64,000 nt of DNA from Planctomycetota bacterium (GCA_016200135.1 JACQFI010000038.1:1-64000), one strand, 5' to 3'; shown: positions 26,701 to 34,454, counted from the stretch's first letter. Program-made: numbers and translations. Notes: a model not told the origin generated them from the sequence alone.

Positions 26701-27002
26701 TCGTGCGAGTACCCGCGGCCCATCACGATCGCGCGGTCGCGGTAGTGCGGATGCAGCCAGTCGCCCTCGGCCATCGCCAGCGCCACGCCCGCGAGCGCCT
26801 CGTGGCCCATGCTCGACATCTGAAAGTGCCCCTGGCCGCGGCGCTTGAGCGCCTGCTCGGCCTCGTCGTTCATGCGCGCTTCGAGCATCAGCTTGTACAG
26901 TTTCAGCCGCAGCTCGGCGGCCAGCTTGCTCGGCGCGCCCGCCGCTTCCTTGCGCTTGGGATGTTCGGGCGCCGCGGGTCGCTTTCCGGTCGTTCGTGGC
27001 AT
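23724..27002 (-). CDS. Single-chain 2-oxoacid dehydrogenase: E1alpha + E1beta + lipoyl domain + E2 acyltransferase
   Basis: A 1092-aa protein carrying three usually separate subunits. Residues about 30-350 are E1alpha, with a thiamine-diphosphate motif GDAAT (166-170) to N196. Residues about 375-700 are E1beta (VFGEDIEDPKGDVFSTTRGL, NSPLAEGTIIGSAVG, WHSQTNEAIYAH). A Pro/Ala linker leads to a lipoyl domain (about 756-830) with MEANKGSFEVES and lipoyl Lys K795. Residues 855-1092 are the E2 catalytic domain with DHRPFNG (1062-1068): the catalytic His H1063 is kept, but the usual Asp is Asn N1067. No peripheral-subunit-binding domain is seen between lipoyl and catalytic parts, which fits a covalent E1-E2 link. 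The complex would convert a 2-oxo acid to acyl-CoA; the substrate is not determined, and no E3 gene is present. ATG 27002 starts the first protein-like stretch. Confidence 0.9.
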   Translation of the reverse strand: MPRTTGKRPAAPEHPKRKEAAGAPSKLAAELRLKLYKLMLEARMNDEAEQALKRRGQGHFQMSSMGHEALAGVALAMAEGDWLHPHYRDRAIVMGRGYSHEQFFLDFYAKRDSATGGRQMPVHFNSRAHRIVSLSSPVATNMLQAVGMAMSLKERSVPEVVVASSGDAATREGEVLEAIQQAAIESLPVLFLIEDNRWGISTPTVGKTFWTQPNSLSHNGDGCTYFMGCRVVDVDGLDPEAVYAASQEALERARGGKGPTCLITRLERMGSHSSSDDQRIYRDEKELEAVVLKDPLKRYEARLIAEKVLTQADADKLHAAVQAELDAAMAKAKSAADPDPAGVLHSAFAPLPEDLPKEERGLPPLLAKRTGGLTMAQCIDLVLEQEMRRNPRIFVFGEDIEDPKGDVFSTTRGLSSKFPGRVRNSPLAEGTIIGSAVGRAILGDVPVPCIQFVDFMGPGLNQLFNEVTTFYWRSRGQWNCPMVILSPYGAYLPGLGPWHSQTNEAIYAHMPGLHVVIPSAPGDAAGLLRYSFRCNRPVLFLYPKALLHGAEETVKEPGSECIVPFGRSRVVRPGRDVTIVTWGNCVAVTRQAAQRAAQEGIEAEIIDLRTIVPWDVQGVLDSVARTGRLLVVHEDAKTCGLGGDVIAEVVASAYEHLLAAPVRYTKSDDHNPYQFALELSLLPSVDGVLSALRSLHVQRHRAGGAVASRGEQVAPVSGFAPIPALRPAGPSLYEAPRDYAAQTGVAAKASGPGRVAVEVPKQSPTDEDATVIRILVKPGETVAVGSKLAEMEANKGSFEVESTHAGKVLEVHAREGERVRVNTPLIVLEVAEGTGGEAPAKHMAGEPAGGPAMKAVRLTPAQIQVGALAFKSQREIPTVSVETEADITPLAEQRHALQQEIETRLKVHVTFTHLILWAMIDAMKSERHEGFRGRLDPTGEVLLVAPHVNVGFAAMGPHDDLYSPAIKEANRLSFVELVRRAQELTESVRTGSINASNLQGATVTLTNIGAFEATGGTPFVIPGQVAMVCAGSILDRPRYAGGNGKGAELKQRKTLPLKLVFDHRPFNGSHAAGFLRTIKHNLETMDLKKLIG

Positions 27003-27154
27003 TGGAAGGAAGTCTCCAGGCGAAGGGTTGTACTCGGCCGCTGGCACGGCAAGCGTGGTGACCGGCGGATGACCCGCCGGCTCCTGGAATGTGAGATAGA
27101 TATAGAGAACTCCGCGCCCCTTGCCAAGAGCGTTTAGCGGTCGCAACGCCTTTT

Positions 27155-27302
27155 TTCACCGCAGAGGCGCGGCGACGCGGAGAAAGACCGTATAATGGAT
27201 AGGGATGGCCCGGACAGTCTGGCTTTTCCGCGGAATGGTTGCACACTTGCAGCGTCTAGAATGAGTGCCGTACTCTGCGTCTCCGCGCCTTAGCGGTGAA
27301 AG
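27155..27302. repeat. Inverted repeat (TTCACCGC ... GCGGTGAA)
   Basis: The left arm TTCACCGCAGAGGCGCGG (27155) and right arm CCGCGCCTTAGCGGTGAA (to about 27300) are inverted copies about 100 bp apart. A single related arm lies at 36724-36747 (CCGCGTCTCAGCGGTGAA). It lies in the divergent spacer between the dehydrogenase and a small membrane protein. Confidence 0.65.
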
Positions 27303-27308
27303 AACGTT

Positions 27309-27581
27309 ATGAAGAACCTCCTCGCCAACCTTGGCATGCTCGGCGGCCTCCTCCTCATCGTGGCCGGCATCGTGGCGATTCTCGGATCCGGGCTCGACCC
27401 GCTCTACGGCAGCATCGGTTTTGCGGTCGCGATTCTCGGCGGAGCCCTCGCTTGGTACGGCAACCGTCTCGGCGGCGGCGGCGAAAAGGCGCACAAAGGC
27501 CCCGAACGCGCCCACCAAGCCCCCGATAAGCCCGCCGCGGACAAGACCCGCAAGGGCATCGACATCGGCCGCAGGCTGTAG
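27309..27581 (+). CDS. Small hypothetical membrane protein
   Basis: A 90-aa protein with two transmembrane helices (about 8-26 and 33-49) and a Lys/Pro/Ala-rich cytoplasmic tail (KAHKGPERAHQAPDKPAADK). ATG 27309 comes directly after the inverted repeat. No family recognised. Confidence 0.55.
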   Translation: MKNLLANLGMLGGLLLIVAGIVAILGSGLDPLYGSIGFAVAILGGALAWYGNRLGGGGEKAHKGPERAHQAPDKPAADKTRKGIDIGRRL

Positions 27582-27690
27582 GCGGCGGTAGACCAAGGGC
27601 CGCTCGTTCAGGCGCTTTCAACGCCCCCACTCCGCGAACTCGCGCCGCCGCGCTGCGTCCTGTAAAATATCGCTGAAGGAGGGCCGTTCC

Positions 27691-28263
27691 ATGAAGGGAC
27701 GCGAAAGTGGGATGCCGGTTGAGCAGGTCTGGACGACCTTCTTCGATCCACGCTGCATCCTCGAACACATGGGATGCACGGGAACGTGCGGCGACGTGAT
27801 CGAATTCGGGTGTGGTTACGGAACCTTCACTTTGCCGGCGGCGTCCATGATCGAAGGGAACGTCTTTGCGCTGGATATCGAGCCCGGGATGGTAGCTGAG
27901 ACAACTCGAAAAGCGCGCGAGGCGGGCCTCCACAACGTATTTCCTGAAGTTCGCGACTTCATGGCGCGCGGCTGCGGCCTGCCCGACGACAGCGCCGGCT
28001 ATGCCATGCTCTTCAACATCCTGCATATCGAAAACCCCGTCGGGCTTTTGCGCGAAACATATCGCGTGTTAAGGCCCGGCGGCTTGGCCGGCATCCTTCA
28101 TTGGATACACGACCCGCAGACTCCGCGAGGTCCGGCTCTGGACATCCGCCCGACCCCCGCACAGTGCCGCGCCTGGGCCGAGACCGCCGGCTTTGAATTC
28201 GTGCGCGACGAGGCGCTCTGCTGCTGCGCCTGGCATTTCGGGCTCGTGATGCGCAAGCCCTGA
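27691..28263 (+). CDS. Class I SAM-dependent methyltransferase
   Basis: A 190-aa methyltransferase with motif I VIEFGCGYGTFTLP (about 43-56), motif II acidic residue in NVFALDIEPGM and a motif-IV-like AMLFNILHIENP. A Pro-rich motif VLRPGGLAGILHWI follows. The start at 27691 follows GAAGGAGG with good spacing. The substrate cannot be told; the C-terminus is Cys-rich (DEALCCCAWHFGLV). It may belong to arsenite- or small-molecule-type methyltransferases, but no direct support is seen. Confidence 0.85.
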   Translation: MKGRESGMPVEQVWTTFFDPRCILEHMGCTGTCGDVIEFGCGYGTFTLPAASMIEGNVFALDIEPGMVAETTRKAREAGLHNVFPEVRDFMARGCGLPDDSAGYAMLFNILHIENPVGLLRETYRVLRPGGLAGILHWIHDPQTPRGPALDIRPTPAQCRAWAETAGFEFVRDEALCCCAWHFGLVMRKP

Positions 28264-28434
28264 CCTTTTTTCCTGCACATGCGCCGCATTTCTGCCGATT
28301 CAACCTCCAACCATGAGTCGTCCCCGCGCGCCCCGATCGCGCGGGCGGCAGGTGCGTCCGGTCGCGCCGCGATGGAGGGGGTGCGGCGCGCCGGAGCCTG
28401 CCGGCTTACGCCCGTTCATCTGGAGTCCGCTTCG

Positions 28435-28677
28435 ATGGAACCCGCCAACCGCATCTCCGGCCTCGCCGCCAGGAAATCCCCCAAGCCCGGCACGCGCGTC
28501 GTCGAGTTCGTCAAGGGCGGGCACCGTTACAGTTTCCGCTACGAATCCACGAGCGAGCTCACGCTCATCTGCGCGCTGCTCTCCGCCGCCATCGACCCGC
28601 GCCTTAACCTCGACCTAGACGACGCCTGCAAGCTGATGGAAGCCCTCGGCCTCGGCGCCCCGCCGCACAAAAAGTAG
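28435..28677 (+). CDS. Small hypothetical protein
   Basis: An 80-aa frame (PGTRVVEFVKGGHRYSFRYE, TSELTLICALLSAAID, LDDACKLMEALGLG). The start is uncertain: the open frame extends up to 28279, but the part before ATG 28435 is Arg/Ala-rich and not protein-like. No family recognised. Low support beyond codon pattern. Confidence 0.45.
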   Translation: MEPANRISGLAARKSPKPGTRVVEFVKGGHRYSFRYESTSELTLICALLSAAIDPRLNLDLDDACKLMEALGLGAPPHKK

Positions 28678-28812
28678 GGCAGACGTTCCCATTCGGTAAG
28701 CTCACGGTCATGAGCCTGTCGAATGCCTGCCTGCCCCTAAGCAGAAATCCCTTGCTCCTTTTTTAGTGGTTAAGATAGCTTATGCGCATCACGCCTGCCC
28801 GGAGCTGCCTCC

Positions 28813-30495
28813 ATGAGATGGTCGCTGGACCTTGCCGTACACAACCTCGTCGCGTCCCCGCGGCCGGACCGCGTCGAAACGGACGCACTGGAAGCCATCG
28901 CGACTGCGCTGGAACTCGGCCCCGACGGAGCCGGCCATCGTGCGCGCGTCTGGGTCTTCTTGGAAAAGGATCAACTTGAAGTTGTCTGCATAGGCGCGGC
29001 GCGGCCGGGCCGCACCAAACCCGCCTACCCCGAGTTCTACTTTCGCGATCACCTCGTGGTCATGCTGAACCCCGGCCACGACCACGCCGAGCGGCGCATG
29101 TACTCCGTGGACGACACGGGGCAGGTTCGCGGTGAAGCGCAGCTTATCTTTCCGGGCGAAGAGCCCGGCGACGCGCCGTCGCTCCAGCGCCCCGGTCCGC
29201 CCGCGGCCCAAGGCGAATTCCGCACGCTCGGCGCGGAGCGCTACTTCGCGCGCCTGCGCATTCCCGCGCGGGATCTCTGGGCCGCGCCCGGCGTCGCGGG
29301 CTTCGCGGTCAAGGCCGGCTTCCACGACGAGATCGTCTTCGACGCGCTCGCTTGGCCGCCGTTTCCAAGTTGGTCGCGCGACCTGCCCTTCGCGTTCGGC
29401 GATCTCCACCGCGAACCGCTCGCGCTGCGCGTCGAACGCCTCGAGATCCCCGAACCCTTCTGGGGCGGCGACGCGAGTACCATCGTGCTGAGCGGTACGC
29501 TCGGCAAGGGCGCGCCTTTGAGCGGCGAGGTAAGTGGGAAAGTTCGGGCCGCGACCGCGCTGCCGCCCGAGCCCGGCGCGGTGGATACATCCGCCTTGTG
29601 GGATGCGAACGGCCGCGCGTTCCGCGCCACGGTTCCTGTCGTCTTCCCGCACCGCGGCAAATGGGCCAACCCGCTCGAAAAAGCCGCGCGCCTGCGCCTC
29701 GCGCTGGAAGACTCCGGCGGGCGGACGCTCTGGCAGGGCGAATTCGTTTTCGGCTTCGACATGGGCATCATCGTGCGCGAACGCTACGGCCCGCAAGGCC
29801 AGTCGCTCCCGGCGCGGCCCGCGCCAACCGACTCCGCTTTCGTGAACCGCTTCCGCGCGTACGTGCTCGCGCGCCTCCCCGACTACCGCCTGCGCACGAC
29901 CGCCGCGGGCGCGCCGTCCGACTTCTACCTGGAAGACCGCGAGGGCCAGGCCCATCTCGATCTCGCCAAGCCCGGCGCGCTCGACCGCGCCGCCGACATG
30001 CTCGCCGCACGTTTCCCCGCCTGGCAGGACGCGCTCTGCGCCGCCGCGCTCTGGACCTACCATCCGCACATCACGCGGCACTCGAGCGCTTGGGCGAAGA
30101 TCGCGGGCCAAGCCTCGCTCGAATCCGTCCTGCGCATCGGCGGCTGCTTCTGTAGCGATACCGCGGTCATCGGCGCTTATCTGGCCGAAGCGCTCGGCGC
30201 GCGGCTGGGCGTGAAGCTAAAAGGTTACTCGATGGGCCTGCGCGGGCACCTCTGCACGCTCGTCGAGAGCCCGGCGGGCCGCGTCGTCATCGACCCCATG
30301 CACGGGCTCTTCTATCACACGCTCGACAACACGCGCCTCGCCACACTGGAGGAACTCCGCGCGCAGCGCGAGATATCCCATCGCATGTGGGCCTTTCCCG
30401 GCGTGGACCAGCACGAATTCTTCCTCGAGAACGCGCTCCAGATCATCCGCCCCTGGCACGACCGCCCGCTCATCTGGCCTCACGCGCAGGAATGA
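28813..30495 (+). CDS. Transglutaminase-like protein with CBM9-like N-terminal domain
   Basis: A 560-aa protein. The N-terminal half is beta-rich (ARVWVFLEKDQLEVVCIG, FYFRDHLVVMLNPGHDH), like the carbohydrate-binding CBM9-type/DOMON-like modules seen in large-genome soil and water bacteria. The C-terminal part has a Cys-His-Asp set typical of the transglutaminase-like fold: GGCFCSD (about 444), LRGHLCT (about 478) and VVIDPMHG (about 494). It has no signal peptide. ATG 28813 follows GGAG at 8 nt. It may be a cysteine-type hydrolase or peptide-modifying enzyme. Confidence 0.68.
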   Translation: MRWSLDLAVHNLVASPRPDRVETDALEAIATALELGPDGAGHRARVWVFLEKDQLEVVCIGAARPGRTKPAYPEFYFRDHLVVMLNPGHDHAERRMYSVDDTGQVRGEAQLIFPGEEPGDAPSLQRPGPPAAQGEFRTLGAERYFARLRIPARDLWAAPGVAGFAVKAGFHDEIVFDALAWPPFPSWSRDLPFAFGDLHREPLALRVERLEIPEPFWGGDASTIVLSGTLGKGAPLSGEVSGKVRAATALPPEPGAVDTSALWDANGRAFRATVPVVFPHRGKWANPLEKAARLRLALEDSGGRTLWQGEFVFGFDMGIIVRERYGPQGQSLPARPAPTDSAFVNRFRAYVLARLPDYRLRTTAAGAPSDFYLEDREGQAHLDLAKPGALDRAADMLAARFPAWQDALCAAALWTYHPHITRHSSAWAKIAGQASLESVLRIGGCFCSDTAVIGAYLAEALGARLGVKLKGYSMGLRGHLCTLVESPAGRVVIDPMHGLFYHTLDNTRLATLEELRAQREISHRMWAFPGVDQHEFFLENALQIIRPWHDRPLIWPHAQE

Positions 30496-30497
30496 CT

Positions 30498-30590
30498 CTT
30501 GCCGCCAAAACGCCAAGCGCGCCAAGAACAACGCGACGATGGAATTTTTGTTCTCTTGGCGTTCTCGGCGTCTTGGCGTCTTGGCGGCAG
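30498..30590. repeat. Inverted repeat (GCCGCCAA ... TTGGCGGC) between convergent genes
   Basis: The left arm GCCGCCAAAACGCCAAGCGC (30501) and the right arm, built of TTGGCGTTCTCGGCGTCTTGGCG and TTGGCGGCAG words (to 30590), are inverted and flank a short T-rich loop. The element fills the gap between the transglutaminase-like gene and the AraC gene and may end transcription from both sides. Confidence 0.65.
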
Positions 30591-30602
30591 ACGTCGTTGC
30601 CG

Positions 30603-31511
30603 TTATTTCTTCGCCGCCAGCGCCGCAAGATACTCGCTGGGCGAACGGCCCGTCACGCGCCGGAAGACCTTCGCGAAGTAGTTGCCGTTCGCGTAGCCCA
30701 CGCGCGCCGCGGCCTCCTTCACGCTCAGGCCCTGCGCGAAGAACTCCTGCGCGCGCTCCATGCGGATCGTCGTGAGCAGCTCCACCAGCGAGCGCCCGAA
30801 CTCCTGCGAGAACGAGCGCGAGAGATTGAACGGGCTCAGGCTGAACCGCTCGGCCAGCGCCTCAAGCCCGATCTCCTCCGCATAGTGCGCTTCCAGATAC
30901 GCGCGCACGTCCGCCATGGACCGGCTGCGCCGCGCTTGCGCCGCGCGCTGCCGCGCTCCGGAGACCGGCCGCGCCTGCCGCGCCTTCTGCGCGTGCCGCG
31001 TGAGCGCCAGCAGCGCTTCGAGCAGCAGCATCTGCATGCGCGCGGTGGCCCCCGGCGCGTCGCCTAAGTACTCGTCTTCGAGTTCCTTCATCGTCGCGTG
31101 CAGGCGCTGCTTCGCGCCGCCGGGCAGGCTCGCGAGCCGGAACGGGACCAATTCACGGATCAGCTTCTCGCCGCCCGGCCAGTGGAAGAAGACGTACAGC
31201 ACGCGGTAGTCCGGGCCCTGCTCGCGCACGTCCTTGTGCAGCGTACCCCGCGGGATCACGAACGTATCGCCGGGCCCGACACGCACCGAACCTCTGCGGT
31301 CCTCGATGGTGGCGTGTCCCTGCAGCACGTGGATCAGTTCGTGCGAAGGCGTGGTGTGGAAGCGCGCGCCCCAGATGTCCCCCACCGCGAGCGTCTCCGC
31401 GCGCACGATCCACGGCGGCGCACCGAGGGCCTTCCGCACCGCCGCGTCCCAGACGGGCGCGGCCGGCTTTCGCGCACCGCGCGGCGTTCGAGTTCGGGCG
31501 GATCGAGCCAT
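30603..31511 (-). CDS. AraC-family regulator with cupin N-terminal domain
   Basis: A 302-aa transcription factor. The N-terminal cupin-like ligand domain (TTPSHELIHVLQGHATIEDR, VRVGPGDTFVIPRGTLHKDV) is typical of sugar-sensing AraC regulators. The C-terminal AraC DNA-binding domain has two HTH units (LALEALAERFSLSPFNLSRSF-like and GYANGNYFAKVFRRVTGRSP). ATG 31511 follows a GAGGA site. It is divergent from the DegT aminotransferase (about 120 bp between starts), which it probably controls. Confidence 0.88.
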   Translation of the reverse strand: MARSARTRTPRGARKPAAPVWDAAVRKALGAPPWIVRAETLAVGDIWGARFHTTPSHELIHVLQGHATIEDRRGSVRVGPGDTFVIPRGTLHKDVREQGPDYRVLYVFFHWPGGEKLIRELVPFRLASLPGGAKQRLHATMKELEDEYLGDAPGATARMQMLLLEALLALTRHAQKARQARPVSGARQRAAQARRSRSMADVRAYLEAHYAEEIGLEALAERFSLSPFNLSRSFSQEFGRSLVELLTTIRMERAQEFFAQGLSVKEAAARVGYANGNYFAKVFRRVTGRSPSEYLAALAAKK

Positions 31512-31630
31512 GCGGAAGGATCCTCGCAAGAAATTACCCGTCTTCGCAAGAGCGCAGCATGGCGCTCCGGCGCGAGATGTGATTCTATGTACTCGAACGC
31601 CGTTTCACAGCGCACGACCGGAGAACAACC

Positions 31631-32908
31631 ATGAACGTCCTCACCGGAACCAAGCTCGCCATACACGGCGGACCCAAGTCCGTACCTGAAGGCTTGGTCA
31701 AGCCCTGGCCGCTTATCGAGGACGAAGACCGCAAGCTCGTCCTCGCCTCGCTCGAAGGCTCCAACCACGCCTTCGGCCCCAACTGCGTCGCGTTCGAGCA
31801 GGAATACGCCGCGTGGAACGGCGTGAAGCACGCCATCGCGACGAACTCCGGCACCGCCGCGCTCCATATGTGCGTCGTCGCCTGCGGCTGCGGCACGGCT
31901 GACGAGATCATCGTCCCCGCGTACTCGTGGTCGTCCTCGGTCACCTGCACGCTGCACCACAGTTGCATCCCGGTCTTCGTGGACATCGACTTCGAGACCA
32001 TGAACATCGACGAAGAAAAAATTGAGGCTGCGATCACGCCGCGCACGAAAGCGATTCTTGTCGTCCACCTGCACGGCCTGCCCGTGCGCATGGAAAAAGT
32101 CCTCGCCGTCGCGCGTAAGCACGGCCTCAAAGTCATCGAAGACGCCTGCCAGGCCCACGGCGCGGTCTACAACGGCCGCAAGGTCGGCACGTGGGGCGAC
32201 TGCGCCGCCTTCAGCTTCAACCAGAACAAGTGCCTCTGCGCGGGTGAAGGCGGCATGTTGGTGACGAACAGCGATGAGATGGCCGCGAAGGCGCGCCAGC
32301 TCTGGTCCTTCGGCGAGACCCGCGCGCCCAGCGAGAGCCGCGACTACCACGTCTACGCGCTCGGCTGGATGTACCGCATGAGCGACCTCGTCGGCGCCTT
32401 CGGCCGCGCGCAGCTCGCGAAACTCGACCGCAACCTGCAGCGCCAGCGCGAGAACGCCGCGCTCCTCACGAGCCTCCTCCGCGAAGTTCCTGGCCTGCTC
32501 CTGCCCGCCGAACCCGCAGGCTGCGAACACAACTGGTACAATTACACGATTCGCTTCAACATGCAGGCCCTCGGCCAGGCGGGCGATCCCGCCGCGACCC
32601 GAACCTTGCGCGATAAGATTCTCAAAGCACTGCAAGCCGAAGGCGTGCAGACCTGCGTCTGGCAGGCGTTCATCCTGCCCTCGATGACCGTCTTCCGCGC
32701 CAAGGACGGCTTCGGACGCGGGCATCCGTGGAGCCACCCCGCCGCCGCCCCGGTGGACTACGCGCCCGAACGCTTCCCCCAAGCGCAACGCCACTGCGAC
32801 ACGCACACCGGCATGACCACGCCCCTGCGCTACCCCAACGGCCCCCGCGAAGTGGAAGCCACCGCCGCAGGCATCCGCAAGGTGATGGAGAACCTGGAAC
32901 AGCTTTAG
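31631..32908 (+). CDS. DegT/DnrJ/EryC1/StrS-family PLP-dependent aminotransferase
   Basis: A 425-aa PLP enzyme. TNSGTAALHMCVVACGCG binds the cofactor phosphate, VIEDACQAHGA carries the Asp that holds the pyridine N, and AAFSFNQNKCLCAGEGG carries the Schiff-base Lys K200. The family acts on nucleotide-linked keto sugars or on free inositols and sugars. With a sugar-type AraC regulator divergent and a ceramidase-like gene after it, a catabolic or amino-sugar role is possible. The start at 31631 is an in-frame ATG with protein character at once. Confidence 0.9.
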   Translation: MNVLTGTKLAIHGGPKSVPEGLVKPWPLIEDEDRKLVLASLEGSNHAFGPNCVAFEQEYAAWNGVKHAIATNSGTAALHMCVVACGCGTADEIIVPAYSWSSSVTCTLHHSCIPVFVDIDFETMNIDEEKIEAAITPRTKAILVVHLHGLPVRMEKVLAVARKHGLKVIEDACQAHGAVYNGRKVGTWGDCAAFSFNQNKCLCAGEGGMLVTNSDEMAAKARQLWSFGETRAPSESRDYHVYALGWMYRMSDLVGAFGRAQLAKLDRNLQRQRENAALLTSLLREVPGLLLPAEPAGCEHNWYNYTIRFNMQALGQAGDPAATRTLRDKILKALQAEGVQTCVWQAFILPSMTVFRAKDGFGRGHPWSHPAAAPVDYAPERFPQAQRHCDTHTGMTTPLRYPNGPREVEATAAGIRKVMENLEQL

Positions 32909-32949
32909 TCGGACGGAGGTTATTGGTAACGGATTCCTTTACCTCCTAC

Positions 32950-33045
32950 TCACTTTAGTTACTGTTCACTTTAGTTCCTGATCACTTTGGTTGCCGTTCA
33001 CTTTAGTTACTGATCACTTTAGTTACCGTTCACTTCCGTTACTGT
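32950..33045. repeat. Tandem repeat, six copies of a 16-bp unit
   Basis: Six head-to-tail copies of TCACTTTAGTTACTGT or close variants fill 96 bp with no spacers (copies at 32950, 32966, 32982, 32998, 33014, 33030). The last base alternates mostly between T and A, suggesting a 32-bp higher-order unit. It lies in front of the ceramidase-like gene. The perfect register suggests recent expansion and possible copy-number variation. Confidence 0.85.
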
Positions 33046-33063
33046 TTCATCTGGGAGAATGCC

Positions 33064-34332
33064 ATGCCCCTCAAAGCCGGTTTCGCCGAAGTGGACATCA
33101 CCCCGCCGACAGGCACGCGCAAGATCGGCTGGATCAAGGTGCTCGTCGGCGACTGCGTCCTCGACCCGCTCTACGCGCGCGCCGCGGTCTTCGAGTCCAG
33201 CTCCGAACGCATCGGCTTCGTGCAGCTCGACACGCTCTCCGTCCGCCACGCCGACACGCGCGAGATCCGCGAGCGCGTCCAGGCACGGTACGGATTCCCC
33301 GGCGCCCATATCCTCGTCGCCGCCACGCACAACCACGCCGGGCCGGCCGTCGCGAGCATCGGCGACGTGCGCCGCGAAGAGGCTTACACCCAATCCATGA
33401 TCGAGAAGGCCGTCTCGTGCTTCGGCCAGGCGCTCGAGCGCTCACGCGAGGCCGAGATCGGCTTTGGCAGCACCAGCGAATTCCGCGTCGGCTTCAACCG
33501 CCGCATCGTCCAGCGCGACGGCACGGTGAAGACCCACGGCCGCTTCCCCGATCCGAACGCGCTCTGCATCGAAGGCCCCATCGACCCCGAAGTGGCCGTC
33601 ATCGCCGCCCGCGCCCCCGGCGGCGAACTGCTCGGCGCGCTGCTCAACTTCGCCTGCCACCCCGCGCACCACGGCGGCGACACCGTCTTCTCCGCCGGCT
33701 GGCCGGGCAAACTCGCCGATGAACTCAAGGCCCGCGGCTGCCCCTGCCCCATGTACTTCAACGGCGCGCAAGGCAACATCAGCACCAGCGACCCCGCGCG
33801 CAACGGCATCGATCAGCCCATGGAAGTCATCGGCAAGCTCCTCGGCGAGAACATCGGCGACCTGCTGCCGAAACTCGACTGGCGCAAGGACCTGAAACTC
33901 GGTTCGCGCACGCGGACGCTCGACCTGCCGTTCCGCAATGTGAGCCCCGCAGAGATCGCCGGGACCATCCGCGGCGCGCAGCGCTTCATCGACCCCAAGC
34001 TCTACGACAAGAACATGCCCGCCGTCCTGAAGAAGATGCAGGAGCGCGGCGTCCAGAAAGCCGAAGTCCAGGCGCTCACGCTCGGCGAATACGCCTGCGT
34101 GAGCCTGCCCGGCGAACTCTTCGTCGAACTCGGTTTGGACCTGAAGGAACGCGCCCACCCCCGCCGCGCGCTGCCCTTCGGCCTCGCCAACGGCATGGTC
34201 GGCTACGTCCCCACGCGCGCGGCCATGCAGCGCGGCGGCTACGAGACCACCTTCTGCGGCTGGAGCAACCTCGCCCCAGAATCCGGCGAACTGCTCATCG
34301 ACGCCGCCGTCGCGCTGATTAAGAACGACTAA
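33064..34332 (+). CDS. Neutral/alkaline non-lysosomal ceramidase-like protein
   Basis: A 422-aa protein of the neutral ceramidase N-terminal domain type. AGFAEVDITPPTGTRKIGW is the family start, ATHNHAGP (H89, H91) supplies zinc-site residues, and LNFACHPAHHGG with STSDPARN follow. It lacks the C-terminal domain of true ceramidases and has no signal peptide, so many such proteins are annotated only by similarity and may act on other amides or sugars. ATG 33064 follows GGGAG. The stop lies inside a GACTAAC copy that borders the attC-like stretch. Confidence 0.88.
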   Translation: MPLKAGFAEVDITPPTGTRKIGWIKVLVGDCVLDPLYARAAVFESSSERIGFVQLDTLSVRHADTREIRERVQARYGFPGAHILVAATHNHAGPAVASIGDVRREEAYTQSMIEKAVSCFGQALERSREAEIGFGSTSEFRVGFNRRIVQRDGTVKTHGRFPDPNALCIEGPIDPEVAVIAARAPGGELLGALLNFACHPAHHGGDTVFSAGWPGKLADELKARGCPCPMYFNGAQGNISTSDPARNGIDQPMEVIGKLLGENIGDLLPKLDWRKDLKLGSRTRTLDLPFRNVSPAEIAGTIRGAQRFIDPKLYDKNMPAVLKKMQERGVQKAEVQALTLGEYACVSLPGELFVELGLDLKERAHPRRALPFGLANGMVGYVPTRAAMQRGGYETTFCGWSNLAPESGELLIDAAVALIKND

Positions 34333-34377
34333 CCTGCGCGCAGCATCTTTGTACGGCGCTGCTGTGAGGGGTTAGAT
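34327..34377 (-). other. Short attC-like site next to the cassette
   Basis: Read on the - strand this runs ATCTAAC ... GTTAGTC over 51 bp. The outer arms CTAACC / GGTTAG pair and there is an inner GCAGC / GCTGC stem. It abuts the cassette attC and reaches into the end of the ceramidase-like gene. It is shorter than normal attC sites, so it may be a degenerate one or a secondary integration site. Confidence 0.4.
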
Positions 34378-34454
34378 GACTAACGCCAAACTCAGCGGCC
34401 GTTTTGCAGCAGCGAAGCTGCGGCAAAACGGTCGGCTGGAGTGCCTTGTTAGAC
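34378..34454 (-). other. Integron attC recombination site (77 bp)
   Basis: On the - strand the R'' box GTCTAAC (fits RYYYAAC) contains the stop codon of the cassette gene. A stem-loop with a perfect 9-bp inner stem CCGTTTTGC / GCAAAACGG and a CAGC-TTC-GCTG tip follows, and then the R' box GTTAGTC (one mismatch to GTTRRRY). Position directly after the gene, size and structure are those of an attC site. Confidence 0.85.

Noticed and set aside
32950..33045. CRISPR array
   Set aside because: The copies are head to tail with no spacers, the unit is only 16 bp, and no cas gene is present.
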